Positions 24,488 through 35,013 are shown, numbered from the stretch's first letter. The stretch: 64,000 nt of DNA from Hypericum androsaemum (GCA_963995505.1 OZ023186.1:17305570-17369569), one strand, 5' to 3'. The notes: generated by a model not told the origin, from the sequence alone. Program-made: numbers and translations.

Positions 24488-25483
24488 GGGAAAAGTCCAC
24501 TTTAGTACCATGTGGTATCGCGAAAAATCCCGTCAGTACCCTGTGGTTTAAAACGTATCAATTGAGTCATACTTATTCCAATTAACATCAATTAGAGGCC
24601 CGGGCAGCTGCCCGGACCTGCCCGAACCTACCCGAGCGCTGCCCGGGCCACGTGGCAGCCACGTCACCAATTTTGATGACGTGGCACCACGTCACCAAGA
24701 GGAGGAGGAGGAGGCGGAGAGGAGGAGGAGGAGGAGGAGGACGCGGGGGGAGGAGGAGGAGGAGGAGGAAGCGGGGGAGGAGGAGGAGGACGCGGGGGGA
24801 GGAGGAGGAGGAGGAGGAAGCGGGGGGAGGAGGAGGAGGAGGACGTGGGGAGGAGGAGGACGCGGGGGGAGGACGCGGGGGGAGGAGGAGGAGGAGGAGG
24901 AAGCGGGGGAGGAGGAGGAGGAGGACGTGGGGAGGAGGAGGAGGAGAAGGAGGACGCGGGGGGAGGAGGAGGAGGAGGAGGAGGAAGCGGGGGAGGAGGA
25001 GGAGGACGCGGGGGGAGGAGGAGGAGGAGGAGGAAGCGGGGGAGGAGGAGGAGGACGCGAGGGGAGGAGGAGGAGGAGGAGGACGTGGGGGAGGAGGAGG
25101 AGGAGGACGCGGGGAGGAGGAGGAGGAGGAGGAGGAGGAGGAGGAAGCGGGGGAGGAGGAGGAGGAGGAAGCGGGGGGAGGAGGAGGAGGAGGGGAGGAG
25201 GCGGAGGAGGGGAGGAGGAGGAGGAGGGGAGGAGGCGGAGGAGGGGAGGAGGCGGAGGAGGAGGCGGAGGAGGAGGAGGAGGATGTCCACGTGGCGCCAC
25301 GTCATCAAAATTGGTGACGTGGCTGCCACGTGGCCCGGGCAGCGCTCGGGTAGGTTCGGACAGCTGCCCGGGCCTCTAATTGATGTTAATTGGAATAAGT
25401 ATGACTCAATTGATACGTTTTAAACCACAGGGTACTGACGGGATTTTTCGCGATACCACAGGGTACTAAAGTGCACTTTTCCC
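24488..25483. mobile_element. Mutator-like TIR element (996 bp) with a GGA-type purine core
   Basis: The arms 24488-24692 and 25288-25483 are inverted copies about 200 bp long, starting gggaaaagt(c/g)cactttag. They differ by a few substitutions and one block of about 9 bases near 24618. A perfect 9-bp direct repeat, tatattttt, flanks the element (24479-24487 and 25484-25492), the duplication length of Mutator-like elements. Between the arms lies a purine tract with no unique sequence or transposase. The outer arm motif also occurs at 32753. Confidence 0.92.
24697..25287 (+). repeat. GGA-rich minisatellite, about 590 bp of nearly pure purine on the + strand
   Basis: Runs of (GGA)n separated by spacers such as agcggggg, cgcggggg and cgtgggg make a higher-order repeat of variable 20-40 base units; the right third shifts to gaggcggagg units. 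Stops are absent in several frames on both strands, so long ORFs exist, but they are pure low-complexity Gly/Glu/Arg or Pro/Leu/Ser strings and are not credible proteins. The tract has many runs of two to six G, suited to G-quadruplexes, and purine/pyrimidine asymmetry suited to triplex or R-loop formation. Confidence 0.92.
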
Positions 25484-25492
25484 TATATTTTT

Positions 25493-27400
25493 TATAAGTT
25501 GATCGGAACATATATTAGATTGATAAATTCAAATTTCAGCCGATAAAATATTTGTAAAGTAGCAAAATTTTCCCAAAATATATTTAACTATAATATATTC
25601 GGACTCCAACTTAAAATCTATCGATTATACTAAAACAACTCCCTCCCACCCATCAATGAATTGATACGTCGTCCATTCATTGTGGCCCAATTTCGCCCAA
25701 CTTCAGGCTCAAATGAAAAGCCTTACAATGTGGGCCTACGTCCATGTTAAATAAGGCCCTGAACTTGCTTTCCAATTGTTCGGACTACGTATGACAATGT
25801 AATCAAATTTAATGGTCTTTCCGAATCCCGATTTAAAAAAACACTTACATTTTTAGAAATTTAAAAAGAAAGGCAGCAAATTCATTGGATTTTCTCGATC
25901 ATAGCCCGTACGGTAATAAAATATTATAATAATTGTAAATGTACAAGATATTATATATTTTAATTCTGACATTTAAAGTATTGAATTATTATGTATTTTT
26001 TACTTCCTACAGTTTTGAGAAGGGTTTATCGTTTTGTTTCAGTGGGCCGGCAGTTTTGTGGGAATAATGAAATTAGCCCCGGAGGTAGTAGCCTCGAGCT
26101 TAGGGTTTTGGATTGGGTAAGGAGTGAAGGAATTGATTCCGAACGGTTTAGAGTTAAAGGGGACCGCAGCGGCAAGCGCAAGTATGTGATAATGGCAAGT
26201 ACAGTTATGTGATAATGGCAAGTCCAGTTATGTGATAATGGTATTTATTTTTGTGAAAACGGCAAGTCCCCGTTGATGATAATGGCACGCATGATTTTTT
26301 TCATTTTGGTCCCCGTATTTTAGCATTTTTGCAAAAAGGTCACAATGGCATGTGCAGTTATGTGATACTGGCATGCACAGTTATGTGATAATGACATTTG
26401 TATCCGGCCTGTGTTTGTGGGTGATTTTTTTCATTTTGGTCCCTATATTTTAGCGCGTTTGTAAAAAAGTCCCCGCGTATCTTCATTCCAAACGGTTCAA
26501 AATAGTGTCATTCCATACCCAATCCATACTCCGAGCTTAGTGGTGCAAGGCACAACAGGAAATTCACCAATACCGGAATTGGTATTAGTGTCGTAATTCT
26601 TAAGCAAAATTAGTAATTAAAACATAATTGTTTTCTCGCGGTGTAGAAAACAAAATTGACAAGTCAGATCGATCGCTGTTAACTGACTAATTAAATAAAA
26701 AATTGTATACTGCCGTTTTCCCGTTAAGAATCATATACTGATTCTGGTATATCATTGAATACAGTTTATAAAATATCAAAGTAGCTATGTATTATTCACA
26801 GTATTAATAAAATTGGAAATTTATTAATCCAGTCTTAAACTCTTAGAGAAAATATGAAATTATAAAATAATGTTAAAATAAGTAGATTTGTAATCCAATT
26901 CGTTATGTGAGTTTGTAATTTTAGAGCACATTTTAGTGCCGGAGGAATTGCAAAAGAATATGGTAAATGCTGGGGAAATAGTGTTCATCCGTGGGTCTAA
27001 TAAGGTTCAAGGGTTGGGCCAAATGGTAAGGTGGATCCTACCTAAACTCTAATAGACAACAGTTTTGAAGCACAATGTTACTCCAGAATTAGACCGATTT
27101 ATTGATTATTAATCAATCATGTAACATTTTAATCAAAGGCAAGAATATATTTTAATCCAACTCAAAATTTAAATTAGTCGGTTTTCTAAATTAGGAGTCG
27201 ACAAAATTAGAGCCACGCTCTCTCGCTCAGAACCCTAGATAACCTAATTACCAACAAAATGTTCACAAGCAAGCTACACTAAAACCGTACGGAAATGGAA
27301 AATTTTAGTTTTAGGAAGAGAACAAAGTTCAATATTGTGTAGAGTCGAAATTTAGGACATTTCATCTCAATTTTAAATAAATTTATAAAGAAAAGGCACT
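25493..27400. other. Intergenic region with short repeats
   Basis: No gene supported. Contains the 23-base repeats at 26184 and a direct repeat (gattttttttcattttggtc-type start) at 26293 and 26423 followed by similar ttttagc/gtccc text, which looks like remnants of transposon ends. Confidence 0.5.
26184..26396 (+). repeat. 23-base tandem repeat and interspersed copies
   Basis: The unit tatgtgataatggcaagt plus (a/c)cagt is repeated head to tail at 26184, 26207 and (partly) 26230. Two diverged units lie near 26364 and 26387 (ttatgtgata(c/a)tggca). Confidence 0.8.
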
Positions 27401-27706
27401 CTAAAACCTAGTAGTAGTGGGACCCCAGCAGCCAAGAACCATGACCTTGTCCATGGAAGCCTCCCTTGTCCTAACAACACCCCCATTTCCTCCAACCCCG
27501 CCGCCGTCTTTCTCGGCTCCGGCCGGCGAGAAGAAGGACGAGACTGGCCGGGGTTGGTGACCGACCCGCGACCCGGCGACGTTGGACTTTGCATGGTTGT
27601 GGAGGGACCTGAGGGTGTAGTTCCACCTGCAAATGCCTTGGTCTTTTAGCGCCTCCACGGCACCTATACTCGCCGCGAACATCCAGGCTCTCGCCGTTGC
27701 AGCCAT
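27401..27706 (-). CDS. Wound-responsive family (DUF3774-type) small protein
   Basis: Single-exon, 101 residues, ATG at 27706-27704, stop at 27401. The start ARAWMFAASIGAVEALKDQG, followed by ICRWNYTLRSLHNHAKSN, is the hallmark of the plant wound-responsive small-protein family. The C-terminal VMVLGCWGP matches the conserved end of that family. The middle is a variable Gly/Ser-rich linker. Family members are small stress- or wound-induced proteins of unknown biochemical role. A TATA box (tatataaaat on the minus strand) lies about 115 bases upstream. The C-terminus has extra residues (TTTRF) beyond the usual end. The ORF is high-GC in an AT-rich setting, as for other small eudicot genes here. 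Confidence 0.9.
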   Translation of the reverse strand: MAATARAWMFAASIGAVEALKDQGICRWNYTLRSLHNHAKSNVAGSRVGHQPRPVSSFFSPAGAEKDGGGVGGNGGVVRTREASMDKVMVLGCWGPTTTRF

Positions 27707-27815
27707 CTTGGAAGGTTTTTGGCTGTTGGGTCTTTGAGGGTTTTGGTGGTTTTTTTGTGTGTGTATTAATGGTGGGTTTTTGGTTGGGAGGAAATGGAGT
27801 GGTGTTTGGTGTTTT

Positions 27816-27829
27816 ATTTTATATATGGG
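27816..27829 (-). promoter_or_regulatory. TATA box of the wound-responsive gene
   Basis: On the minus strand this reads ccatatataaaata, about 110-125 bases before the ATG of the gene at 27401-27706, a normal plant spacing for a TATA box with a short leader. Confidence 0.65.
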
Positions 27830-28575
27830 AGTTTTTTTGGTTTTGTAAGAAAAACTGAGGCGGCTTCAGCGACAGTTAAGGGAAGGATCCCACAGATTTT
27901 GTGATTTGGAACATCAATGATTAAATTGAAGAAAGTAACCGGCGAGTCTCGTGCGTACCAAGTCGGTTTTTTTTAATAAAGACTGTCCACAATATTTAGG
28001 AGCGGATCTATTGAATCTACAATAATTTTTATATTTATAAGACTTAATCTAAATTATTTTTATCTCCATTCAATTTTTATATCAATAATTACAAAAGTTT
28101 TATGTCAATAATTACACGTTGATAAAATTTAAACTATAAATTTTTGTTAAAACCTCTTGTATCATTAGTTTAAATGATCTTTACCATTTAAGCCACTTGC
28201 CATTATCGATTTAGTTTATTTTGTAAGAAGTGAAAAAGTATGAATTTCAAAATTTGGAGAAGTGAAAACTTGGACGTCAACTAAAGTGGACTCCCGCCAG
28301 CTTCAAAGACCAACTACGAGCGTCATCTTCACGGATCTACCCTTCCGGCGTGCTGTTTGACTGTCGGGACCTGGCCCAAGCTCGGACCACCCAGAGGCGG
28401 CCCTAGGTGGAGACCAGAGGGGTTGGTCACCAACTACAACCCCTACAGTCTGTTCCAGTCTCATTTCCTATCTTTTCACTACTTGTATTTGCTTGTTTCT
28501 TATGTTTATGTGCTAGTTTAGTTATTATTGTTTCTTGTGATATTTTGTCATGTTGTCTAGATTCCCAGCTGTTTA
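27830..28575. other. Intergenic region, no gene seen
   Basis: Upstream flank of the wound-responsive gene and left flank of the Gypsy element. No domain-bearing ORF. Confidence 0.5.
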
Positions 28576-28896
28576 TGATATGTGGGGTACTACGTACCAG
28601 CTAAGGAAGCGGAAGGGATGATACGATGCACGTCTACTCATACATTGCACCCATTTACTACACTCATTTACTGCGCATTCATCATTTAATTTCTATATAT
28701 ATTGAATCTAGACATTGCCTCTTTCAATTATAGTCTTAAGCTCTTCAGATTCCTTCCCTACATAAAAGAATCGTACAACCCATGTAAGGCATCAATAAAA
28801 TACAACAAGAAGTTTCTTTACATTTTTAACTCTTTTATTTTGGTTCCAAGATGGCGCGAGGAAGACGAGGTTCAAAGCCTCAAACTCCTACCGTGC

Positions 28897-31002
28897 GGAT
28901 TTGGATTCAGTGGGGAGTACATAAAAGTTGTCCCTATGGTATGGATTAAATTTAGACCATTAGATTTGATCAAATTCTTTTTTTATAGATCTGATGGTCA
29001 GAATCTGTTGAGGGTATTTTCGAGTTTTTATCCAAACATACTCATTAGGGTTCCACCATTTTCCTATATAATCCCACAAAAAAAACATCATCTCTCTTTT
29101 ATTCCCCCCCCTCCTCAAAATCTTCGGGTGGAGAAAGTTACGCTAGTCCGACGGTACCCACCGGTGTCTCTTCCTTGCTTCGTCGCTGCAAATCCCTGCC
29201 CTCGATTACTCGTTTCGTCGCTCCAGGTTCGTTCCCTCTCTTCCTTTCGCCGTCGCTCCAGGTCCTTTTTCATCTTTTTGCTGATTTTGTGTGTTTTGGT
29301 TCCTGGGATTCTCCCACTTGTCTTTTCTTTTCAGGTAATATATTATTGTTCTATTTCTGTTTTTGTCATTTTTTTTCTCTAGTGCTCTTCGTTTATAATC
29401 CTCTCCTTTGCAAGAAGTGTTGGAGGTGGGGCACTTGCATTTTTTTCTCTGCTTTTGTGGGTCATGATTCAGAAATTCCATTTTATGTTTATCTTTGTGT
29501 TGGGAAGATTTGTGTGGTTTCGTATGAGATCTTCATTAAACTTTCCTAGTTAGATTGGCTAGACAAATGTTGAAGGGGGTCTTAGTTTATTATTCAGAGG
29601 TTATTGGCCCGTATGAGATCGTCATTATCTTTTGGATGTGAACAATTAATCAGTGAAACACTGATTCATATTTAGCCACGAAATCGTCATGAAAGTCTTT
29701 TGTTTGATTCTACTGTGGCAACAAAAGAATTGTCCACTCTTTGGAGTTGGCCAATAAGCTTTCCCATCTTCAATCCCTCACAATGTGAAAAGTATTTTCT
29801 CATATTATTGACCAATCCCATAAAAATATATTGCTTCGTGTTTGAGTTTGTAAATTACTAGTTTACACTGTGAGCCTATAGAATTCTTATACCTTGTTCG
29901 TTTGGTTGGTATGTAACTGTATGAAAATGTATATGCAATCATATTGGTATACATTGTGTGTTTGTTAAGTGATATTGGTATATTTGTTAAGTAATATTGG
30001 TTGTACTATGAGGTAAAATTAGTATACATATTTCTTGTCATTGGTATGTGACTGTATTGTAATTGGTATGCATTTACAATCATATTGATATGTATATGCA
30101 ATAATATTGGTATGCATTGTGTGTTTTTTTAAAATATCAGAGTAGAAGGATACCAATACCAGAGAAGAAGAAAACTAATATCAGAGAAGAAGGAAGCCAA
30201 TATCTGAGAAGAAGAAAATCAATATTCGAGTAAAAGAATACCAATATCAGAGTAGAAGGACATCAATATCAGAGTAGAAGGCCACCAATATCATAGTAGA
30301 AGAAAATCAATATCACAGAAGAAGGAAACCAATGTCGGAGTAGAAAGACACCAATATCTGAGTAGAAAGAAACCAATATCATAGACGAAGAAAACCAATA
30401 TTCTAGTATAAGGATACCAATATTTCCATAATTGTATTTTCATAAATTATATTATTTCCATAATTTTGGCTGATTTTTTTTCTTTTTAATTATTTTCATA
30501 ATTATATTATCCCTAAATTGTAGCTTAATTTTGTTAATAGTATACCAATATCAGAGAAGTAGTATACCAATATTAGAGAATAAGTATATCACTATCATGT
30601 AATAAGTATACTAATATCAGAGTAGATGGATACCATTATCAGAGTAGATGGATACCAATATCTGAGAAGATGGAAACCAATATCATAGTAGAATGAAACC
30701 AATAGCATAGAAGATGGAAACCAATATCATAGTAGAATGAAATCAATATCATAGTAGAATGAAATCAATATCATAGAAGATGGAAACCAATATCATAGTA
30801 GAATGAAACCAATATCATAGTAGAATGAAACCAATAGCATAGAAGATGGAAACCAATATCCGAGAAAATGGAAACCAATATTCCCATACTTATATTTCCA
30901 TAAATTGTATTGTTTTGCTGATATTTTTTTAATTATTGTATTTCCAATATTGCCCATATCCCTTTCAGTGGGAATTACCCATGTCCCCACTGAATTTGAA
31001 CC
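28897..31002. mobile_element. 2.1-kb TIR element inserted in the Gypsy LTR (Mutator-like or hAT-like)
   Basis: The ends ggatttggattcagtgggga (left) and tccccactgaatttgaacc (right) are imperfect inverted copies sharing a 12-base core attcagtgggga. They are bracketed by cctaccgtgc (28887-28896) and cctaccgcgc (31003-31012), a 10-base duplication with one C/T difference. A 9-11 base duplication favours Mutator-like; an 8-base reading would fit hAT. A TATA-like ctatataatccc near 29064 and a CT-rich leader with possible intron signals follow, but no transposase frame was recognised. Confidence 0.75.
29900..30890. repeat. attggtat / ataccaat minisatellite with a strand switch
   Basis: From 29900 to 30120 the recurring word is attggtat(a/g) with short spacers. 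From 30140 to 30420 and 30540 to 30890 the reverse-complement word ataccaat (or aaaccaat) recurs every 22-23 bases in units like accaatatca(t/g)agtagaa(t/g)g. The middle (30420-30540) is AT-rich. Confidence 0.85.
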
Positions 31003-31078
31003 CCTACCGCGCACTGTTACAATCTGCGAAGCCAGACAAGTTCTAACAATCTGATATCAGAGCCTATATTCCTTCGCC

Positions 31079-31471
31079 ATGATCATGGGGAACCACATGG
31101 AGAACGATGAGGTGAGCGAGGAGATCGTGGCCTTCTTCACTGACTTCTTCGCAGAGATGAGGAAATACATGTATGACCACCGCAAGAAGATGAAGGAAAC
31201 TGTGGATCGCTTTGCTGCAAGTTTAAGTGGCATAGGATCGACCCTTCGTGCTATAGAAACACAAAACAAAGAGGTGATCCAAGGTCTTGATGAACCCCCA
31301 CAAGCTGAATTGGGTGGAGATCTTATTGGTATGGATGGATCGATGGAATCTGAAGCTGTCCAGATAACTTCTATACTAGCATCTACCCTTACTTCAACTG
31401 GTTTTGGCAATTTGTGCAGGTATCCGAAGGTGGAGTTCCCTAAGGTTGACGAGGATGAGATTGATACCTGA
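31079..31471 (+). pseudogene. Gypsy gag N-terminal fragment
   Basis: ATG at 31079, 30 bases after the 5' LTR and primer site. It encodes 130 residues with an acidic/basic helical start (MENDEVSEEIVAFFTDFFAE). It reaches CRYPKVEFPKVDEDEIDT, which resembles the region before the gag capsid in plant Gypsy proteins, and then stops at TGA 31469-31471. The remainder of gag and most of pol is missing. No function expected. Confidence 0.6.
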
Positions 31472-31808
31472 AATGGGTTAGGGAAGCTTGAACACGAGCT
31501 AATAAAAGCTGAATTGTCTAGAAAATTTGAAGAAGATGTGGTTAATCTTGACATGTACATTAAGCAACCTAGGAACTCGGGAAAGTTTCGATTGGACGAT
31601 GAACTTGACGAGAAAGGATGTCCAATGGCCTTAAATGATGGCTTTAATGGGTTAGGTTGTGAATTTTGGGTTGGAAAATTAAGATAGGAAGGGAAAGTGA
31701 GAGATGCACAAAAAAGTGTCCGATGAATTGCCTGCTATGGCTTGAGGCAATTTGACAATGAAGGAGTTACCTAGAAGATGTGCATAAGGTGCTCGATGTA
31801 ATAAAAAG

Positions 31809-32261
31809 GTGACCTACAATGATATTATTATACGTCCTTCAAGCTTGGAAAGTGTCAAGTGCAAAAAAAGGGATACTGTATGGGTGGATTTTAATGATGG
31901 TTTGATCCCTTGTGATCGAGTATCGGGCAAACTAGACTCGCGTTACTATGGCCCATATCAGGTTACGGCTAAGGTTGGCACGATGGCGTATCGCCTAAAC
32001 CTTCCAGCACGTGCTCCCCTGCATGACATTTTTCACGTGGGCCTCTTCAAGAAATTTTATGGCGAGCCTCCGGTGGTCCTTCCGCCTTTGCCTGTGATCA
32101 ACAATGGACGCGTGTTGCCTACTCCAGTTAAGGCATTACGCGCTGCTTGCCCCCGTGAGATATAGCACTTAGGAGGCTTCTTGGGTGCCATTGGACGAAT
32201 TTCACCATCTCTTCCCGACATTCCAGCTCGAGGACGAGCTGTTCCACGATAGAGGGGGTGA
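31809..32261 (+). pseudogene. Gypsy integrase C-terminal / chromodomain-like fragment and polypurine tract
   Basis: The segment SGKLDSRYYGPYQVTAKVG followed by AYRLNLPARAPLHDIFHVGL is the conserved end of plant Gypsy integrase. After the stop at 32163 a shifted frame reads WVPLDEFHHLFPTFQLEDEL, the usual last residues of such polyproteins, so one frameshift separates them. The purine run agagggggtga (32251-32261) is the polypurine tract next to the 3' LTR. Confidence 0.82.
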
Positions 32262-32593
32262 TGTTATGCGGGGTACTACATACACGTCTACTGATACATT
32301 GCACCCATTTACTACACCCATTTGCTACACACTCATCATTTAATTTCTACATGTATCTAGATGTGAATCTAGACATTGCCTCTTTCAATTCTAGTCTTAA
32401 GTTCTTCAGATTCCTTCCCTATATAAAGGAATCATACAACCCATGTAAGGCATCAATAAAATACAACAAGAAATTTATTTACGTTTTTATCTCTTTTATT
32501 TTGGTTCCAAGACGGAGCGAGGAAGACGAAGTGCAAAGCCTCAAACTCCCACCGCGCACTGTTACAACTTGCGAAGCCAGGCAGGTTCTAACA
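32262..32593 (+). repeat. 3' LTR of the Gypsy element (332 bp)
   Basis: Begins tgttatgcggggtac and ends ggttctaaca. TATA-like ccctatataaagg near 32425. Followed directly by the gttta target duplication. Confidence 0.9.
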
Positions 32594-32752
32594 GTTTAGA
32601 GGTCTTTTGGTTTAGCATTGTTGTGTGGTCTTTTGCTTTGATCAGCCTAGACTTGATCTGAGTTCCGTACGAATCTCGATACCTTTCCTATTATTACAGG
32701 TGTATAAACTTTTTTACAATAAAATATTTTATTTACTCGTTATTTTATTTTA

Positions 32753-33900
32753 GTGAAAATCTATTTTAATACCATGTGGTATTGCAAAAAATCATATTAA
32801 TATCATGTGGTTTATTACCGATCAATTGAGTCAAACTTTTTCCAATTAAAATCACTTAGAGTCTCGGGTGACTTTCCGATCCTAACCGGTTGAAATGACG
32901 GTGTTTCAGTGATGACGTGACACACCATGTCAGATCTTCTTTGTTACTTGTGTTGTGAAAATGACGTGGCTCTTGAGCAAATAACCAAAACAATCACTAA
33001 TTTCTTTATAATTTTTCAGAAAACCCCAATTATACTCTCTCTCCCTCATCTTCTTCCCGACACTAACTCACACACAACCCCATCCCAAGGGCCGGGCCCA
33101 CCATCGCCATCTATTGCCAGTGGACCCCACAACTCCGCCACCGACCACCAACTGTCCTGACCTACACTAATCCCTAGACCTCCACCAGGACGAGGGCGGC
33201 AGACGGAGAACCCTATCAAATTTACATAGAAGAGGCTAGCTGCAATGGAGATTGTAAACACACACAATCCAGGACAGTCCTGGGTCTTTTACCCTTTCGA
33301 TCTTTTTTTAAAAAAAAATTGGAAAATTCTTTTGTACAATTTCTCGATGACCCAGTTTTGTCCTCGTTCCGTTCTCTCTTGTGGGGATTGAGCCAGCTTC
33401 AATGTTGGCTTAGGATGGGCGAATTTTGCAGCTCCGATAGAAGCCTGTTAGGTGTTTGCGAAATTTCCTCAGTGGTTAATTACCGAACCAAGTTTTGGTT
33501 TTGTGTCGAAGGTTATTGCATAAGCTGCTTTTGCTTGTTTTAAGTGAGATTGGTCCGATTTTGTCGAAGGTTGTTTTCCATCCCTTTTTACCGTCTGGAC
33601 GGCCTGATGAAATGAGATTTAAGTTATTATTAGTTAGTTCTTAGCTACTGCTAGTTGGTTTAGAGAAATTACTATTCTTTTTCCCTTTTTTAGCGTTTAA
33701 TGAGGTGGGTTGGAGATGGTGTGGGGTGTGCAAATTGAAGAGGGTTGGTGTCGGTGATTGAGAGAGTATAATTGGGGTTTTCTGAAAAATTATAAAGAAA
33801 TTAGTGATTGTTTTGGTTATTTGCCCAGGAGCCACGTCATTACTGAAGAAGATCTGATGCGGCGTGCCACGTCATCACTGAAACGATGTCATTTCGGTAC
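32753..33900. mobile_element. Partial Mutator-like TIR element related to the one at 24488
   Basis: The left end 32753-32880 follows the outer arm of the 24488 element word for word with substitutions (taccatgtggtat, tgtggttta, gatcaattgagtca, ccaattaa). Inward, 32892-33043 and 33760-33895 are inverted copies (gatgacgtg, aaataaccaaaacaatcact, tttctttataatttttcag, aaccccaattatactctctc). The right arm lacks the outer 140 bases, so the element is truncated or rearranged. No target duplication can be read. The centre (33044-33759) has no recognised coding sequence. Confidence 0.72.
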
Positions 33901-34322
33901 GTGAATTCTCCAACAGATCTATTCGTTCATGCAACGGTTCTATCTATCCTATTAATTTTGTTTCTACATCCTTAGTATTCAGTTTCTAGTTTGTCGTTTG
34001 TTGTTCTTATCGTTTCTTAATTGCAGATGAAAAAAAAACAAAAAAAGAGAAATAAAATCCTAATTAGAAAGAAACAATATCCTAAATCTTTGCAGCTGAA
34101 ATTTCTTCTAGGACATGGATTAATGCTCTAATTCCATGTAAATTTTTTTTAATCTTCTAAAAAAATGAACTTTAACAAAATAACCTAAGTCCCTAAAAAA
34201 AACAAAATAACCTAAGTCCGACTCTCTCAAATAAGCTTAAAAATCAATTCTCTAAGTTGTGATTTGAAACGCTCTGCGCGTGTTCTCAAACTTGGTCAGA
34301 TTGGCAAGTGGAATTAACATAT
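33901..34322. other. Intergenic region, nothing recognised
   Basis: AT-rich DNA with A-runs between the Mutator-like remnant and the NLR promoter repeats. No ORF or RNA gene supported. Confidence 0.45.
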
Positions 34323-34912
34323 CAGTTTACTCCCACAGTCCCACTTGCATCTTAATTAATTCAAGCATTGACAATACTTGTATACACATCAATCACAAAC
34401 CGGCCCATGTTTTAAAAACATGGAGGACTAGAGTTTAACAGCGCAGAGTCGGAACGTTGTATTTTACTTAAAATAATATTTTAGATCGACCGACGAGTGC
34501 TAGAATTTGCTTATTGAAATATTATCTATGACCCTCTGGTATTGGCTCGAAACTCGCAAACTTCATTACTTGTAATTAGAATATATATTCGGGGGTTCAA
34601 CGAATGGTAGGTAATTAATTAGGTGATGGCTTAACGTGTTAATTTCATTAAACAATGACCAAAGAATGGTAGCCTCCCCTAGTCAATGAAACCAATCTAG
34701 CAGTTCTTCATGGGATCCATGTGAAAAAATACTCTGGTTTACTCCACTTGCTTCTTAAATAATTTCAAGCATAATTAGGTGTACGATTAACGTGTTAACA
34801 ATTCCATTAAACAATGACCAAAGAATGGTAGCCTCCCAAGTCAATGAAATTAATCTAGCAGTTGTTCATGTGAGTAATAATTCAAGCATTAACTATGTAC
34901 TTGTATATATGT
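34323..34912 (+). promoter_or_regulatory. Duplicated NLR promoter region with W-box-type sites and TATA box
   Basis: A block containing acaatgaccaaagaatggta, gcctccc and agtcaatgaaa occurs at about 34634-34710 and again at 34790-34872, roughly 158 bases apart. Each copy has agtcaa (34681-34686, 34839-34844), which is TTGACT, a WRKY-factor W-box, on the opposite strand. A third, related segment (tttactccca.., ttcaagcattgac) starts near 34323. A TATA-like tgtatatat sits at 34902-34910, about 105 bases before the ATG. WRKY control of the NLR is inference. Confidence 0.6.
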
Positions 34913-35013
34913 GAACCATGCATCTCATAAGCAAGGTACGAGCAACCAGCAAACACTGAAAGAGCATTGTGTATCTTGTTGACTTGATTCGAGCTGTTCC
35001 GGATCGACGAGCA

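Larger units (their letters stand above)
28576..31048 (+). repeat. 5' LTR of the Gypsy element (interrupted)
   Basis: LTR sequence is 28576-28896 plus 31013-31048. It aligns with 32262-32593 through cacgtctact(c/g)atacattg, gaatctagacattgcctc, the promoter-like ccctacataaaag / ccctatataaagg region and the end ggttctaaca. It carries an extra 30-odd bases near 28597-28628 that the 3' LTR lacks. Confidence 0.88.
28576..32593 (+). mobile_element. Internally deleted Ty3/Gypsy element, 5' LTR split by an insertion
   Basis: The 3' LTR is 32262-32593 (332 bp). The matching 5' LTR starts at 28576, is cut at 28896 by a 2.1-kb element and resumes to 31048. A perfect 5-bp target duplication gttta flanks the whole (28571-28575, 32594-32598). 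A primer site resembling tgatatcagagc follows the 5' LTR; the polypurine tract agagggggtga precedes the 3' LTR. Only a gag start and the integrase C-terminal/chromodomain-like end remain, so protease, RT and RNase H are deleted. Confidence 0.92.

Noticed and set aside
24652..25423. Five long ORFs (192-232 codons) on both strands
   Set aside because: They arise because GGA/GGC repeats cannot form stop codons in either strand; the products are pure Gly/Glu/Arg or Pro/Leu/Ser strings inside a transposon core.
29175..29549. Phe/Leu/Ser-rich ORFs of 124-226 codons in 28.7-29.5 kb
   Set aside because: They lie in the CT-rich leader of a transposon insertion and begin inside the Gypsy LTR; composition reflects T/C-rich DNA rather than a membrane protein.
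30140..30890. Possible CRISPR-like array of about 22-base units
   Set aside because: Units are contiguous and drifting with no unique spacers, inside a plant transposon; a minisatellite.
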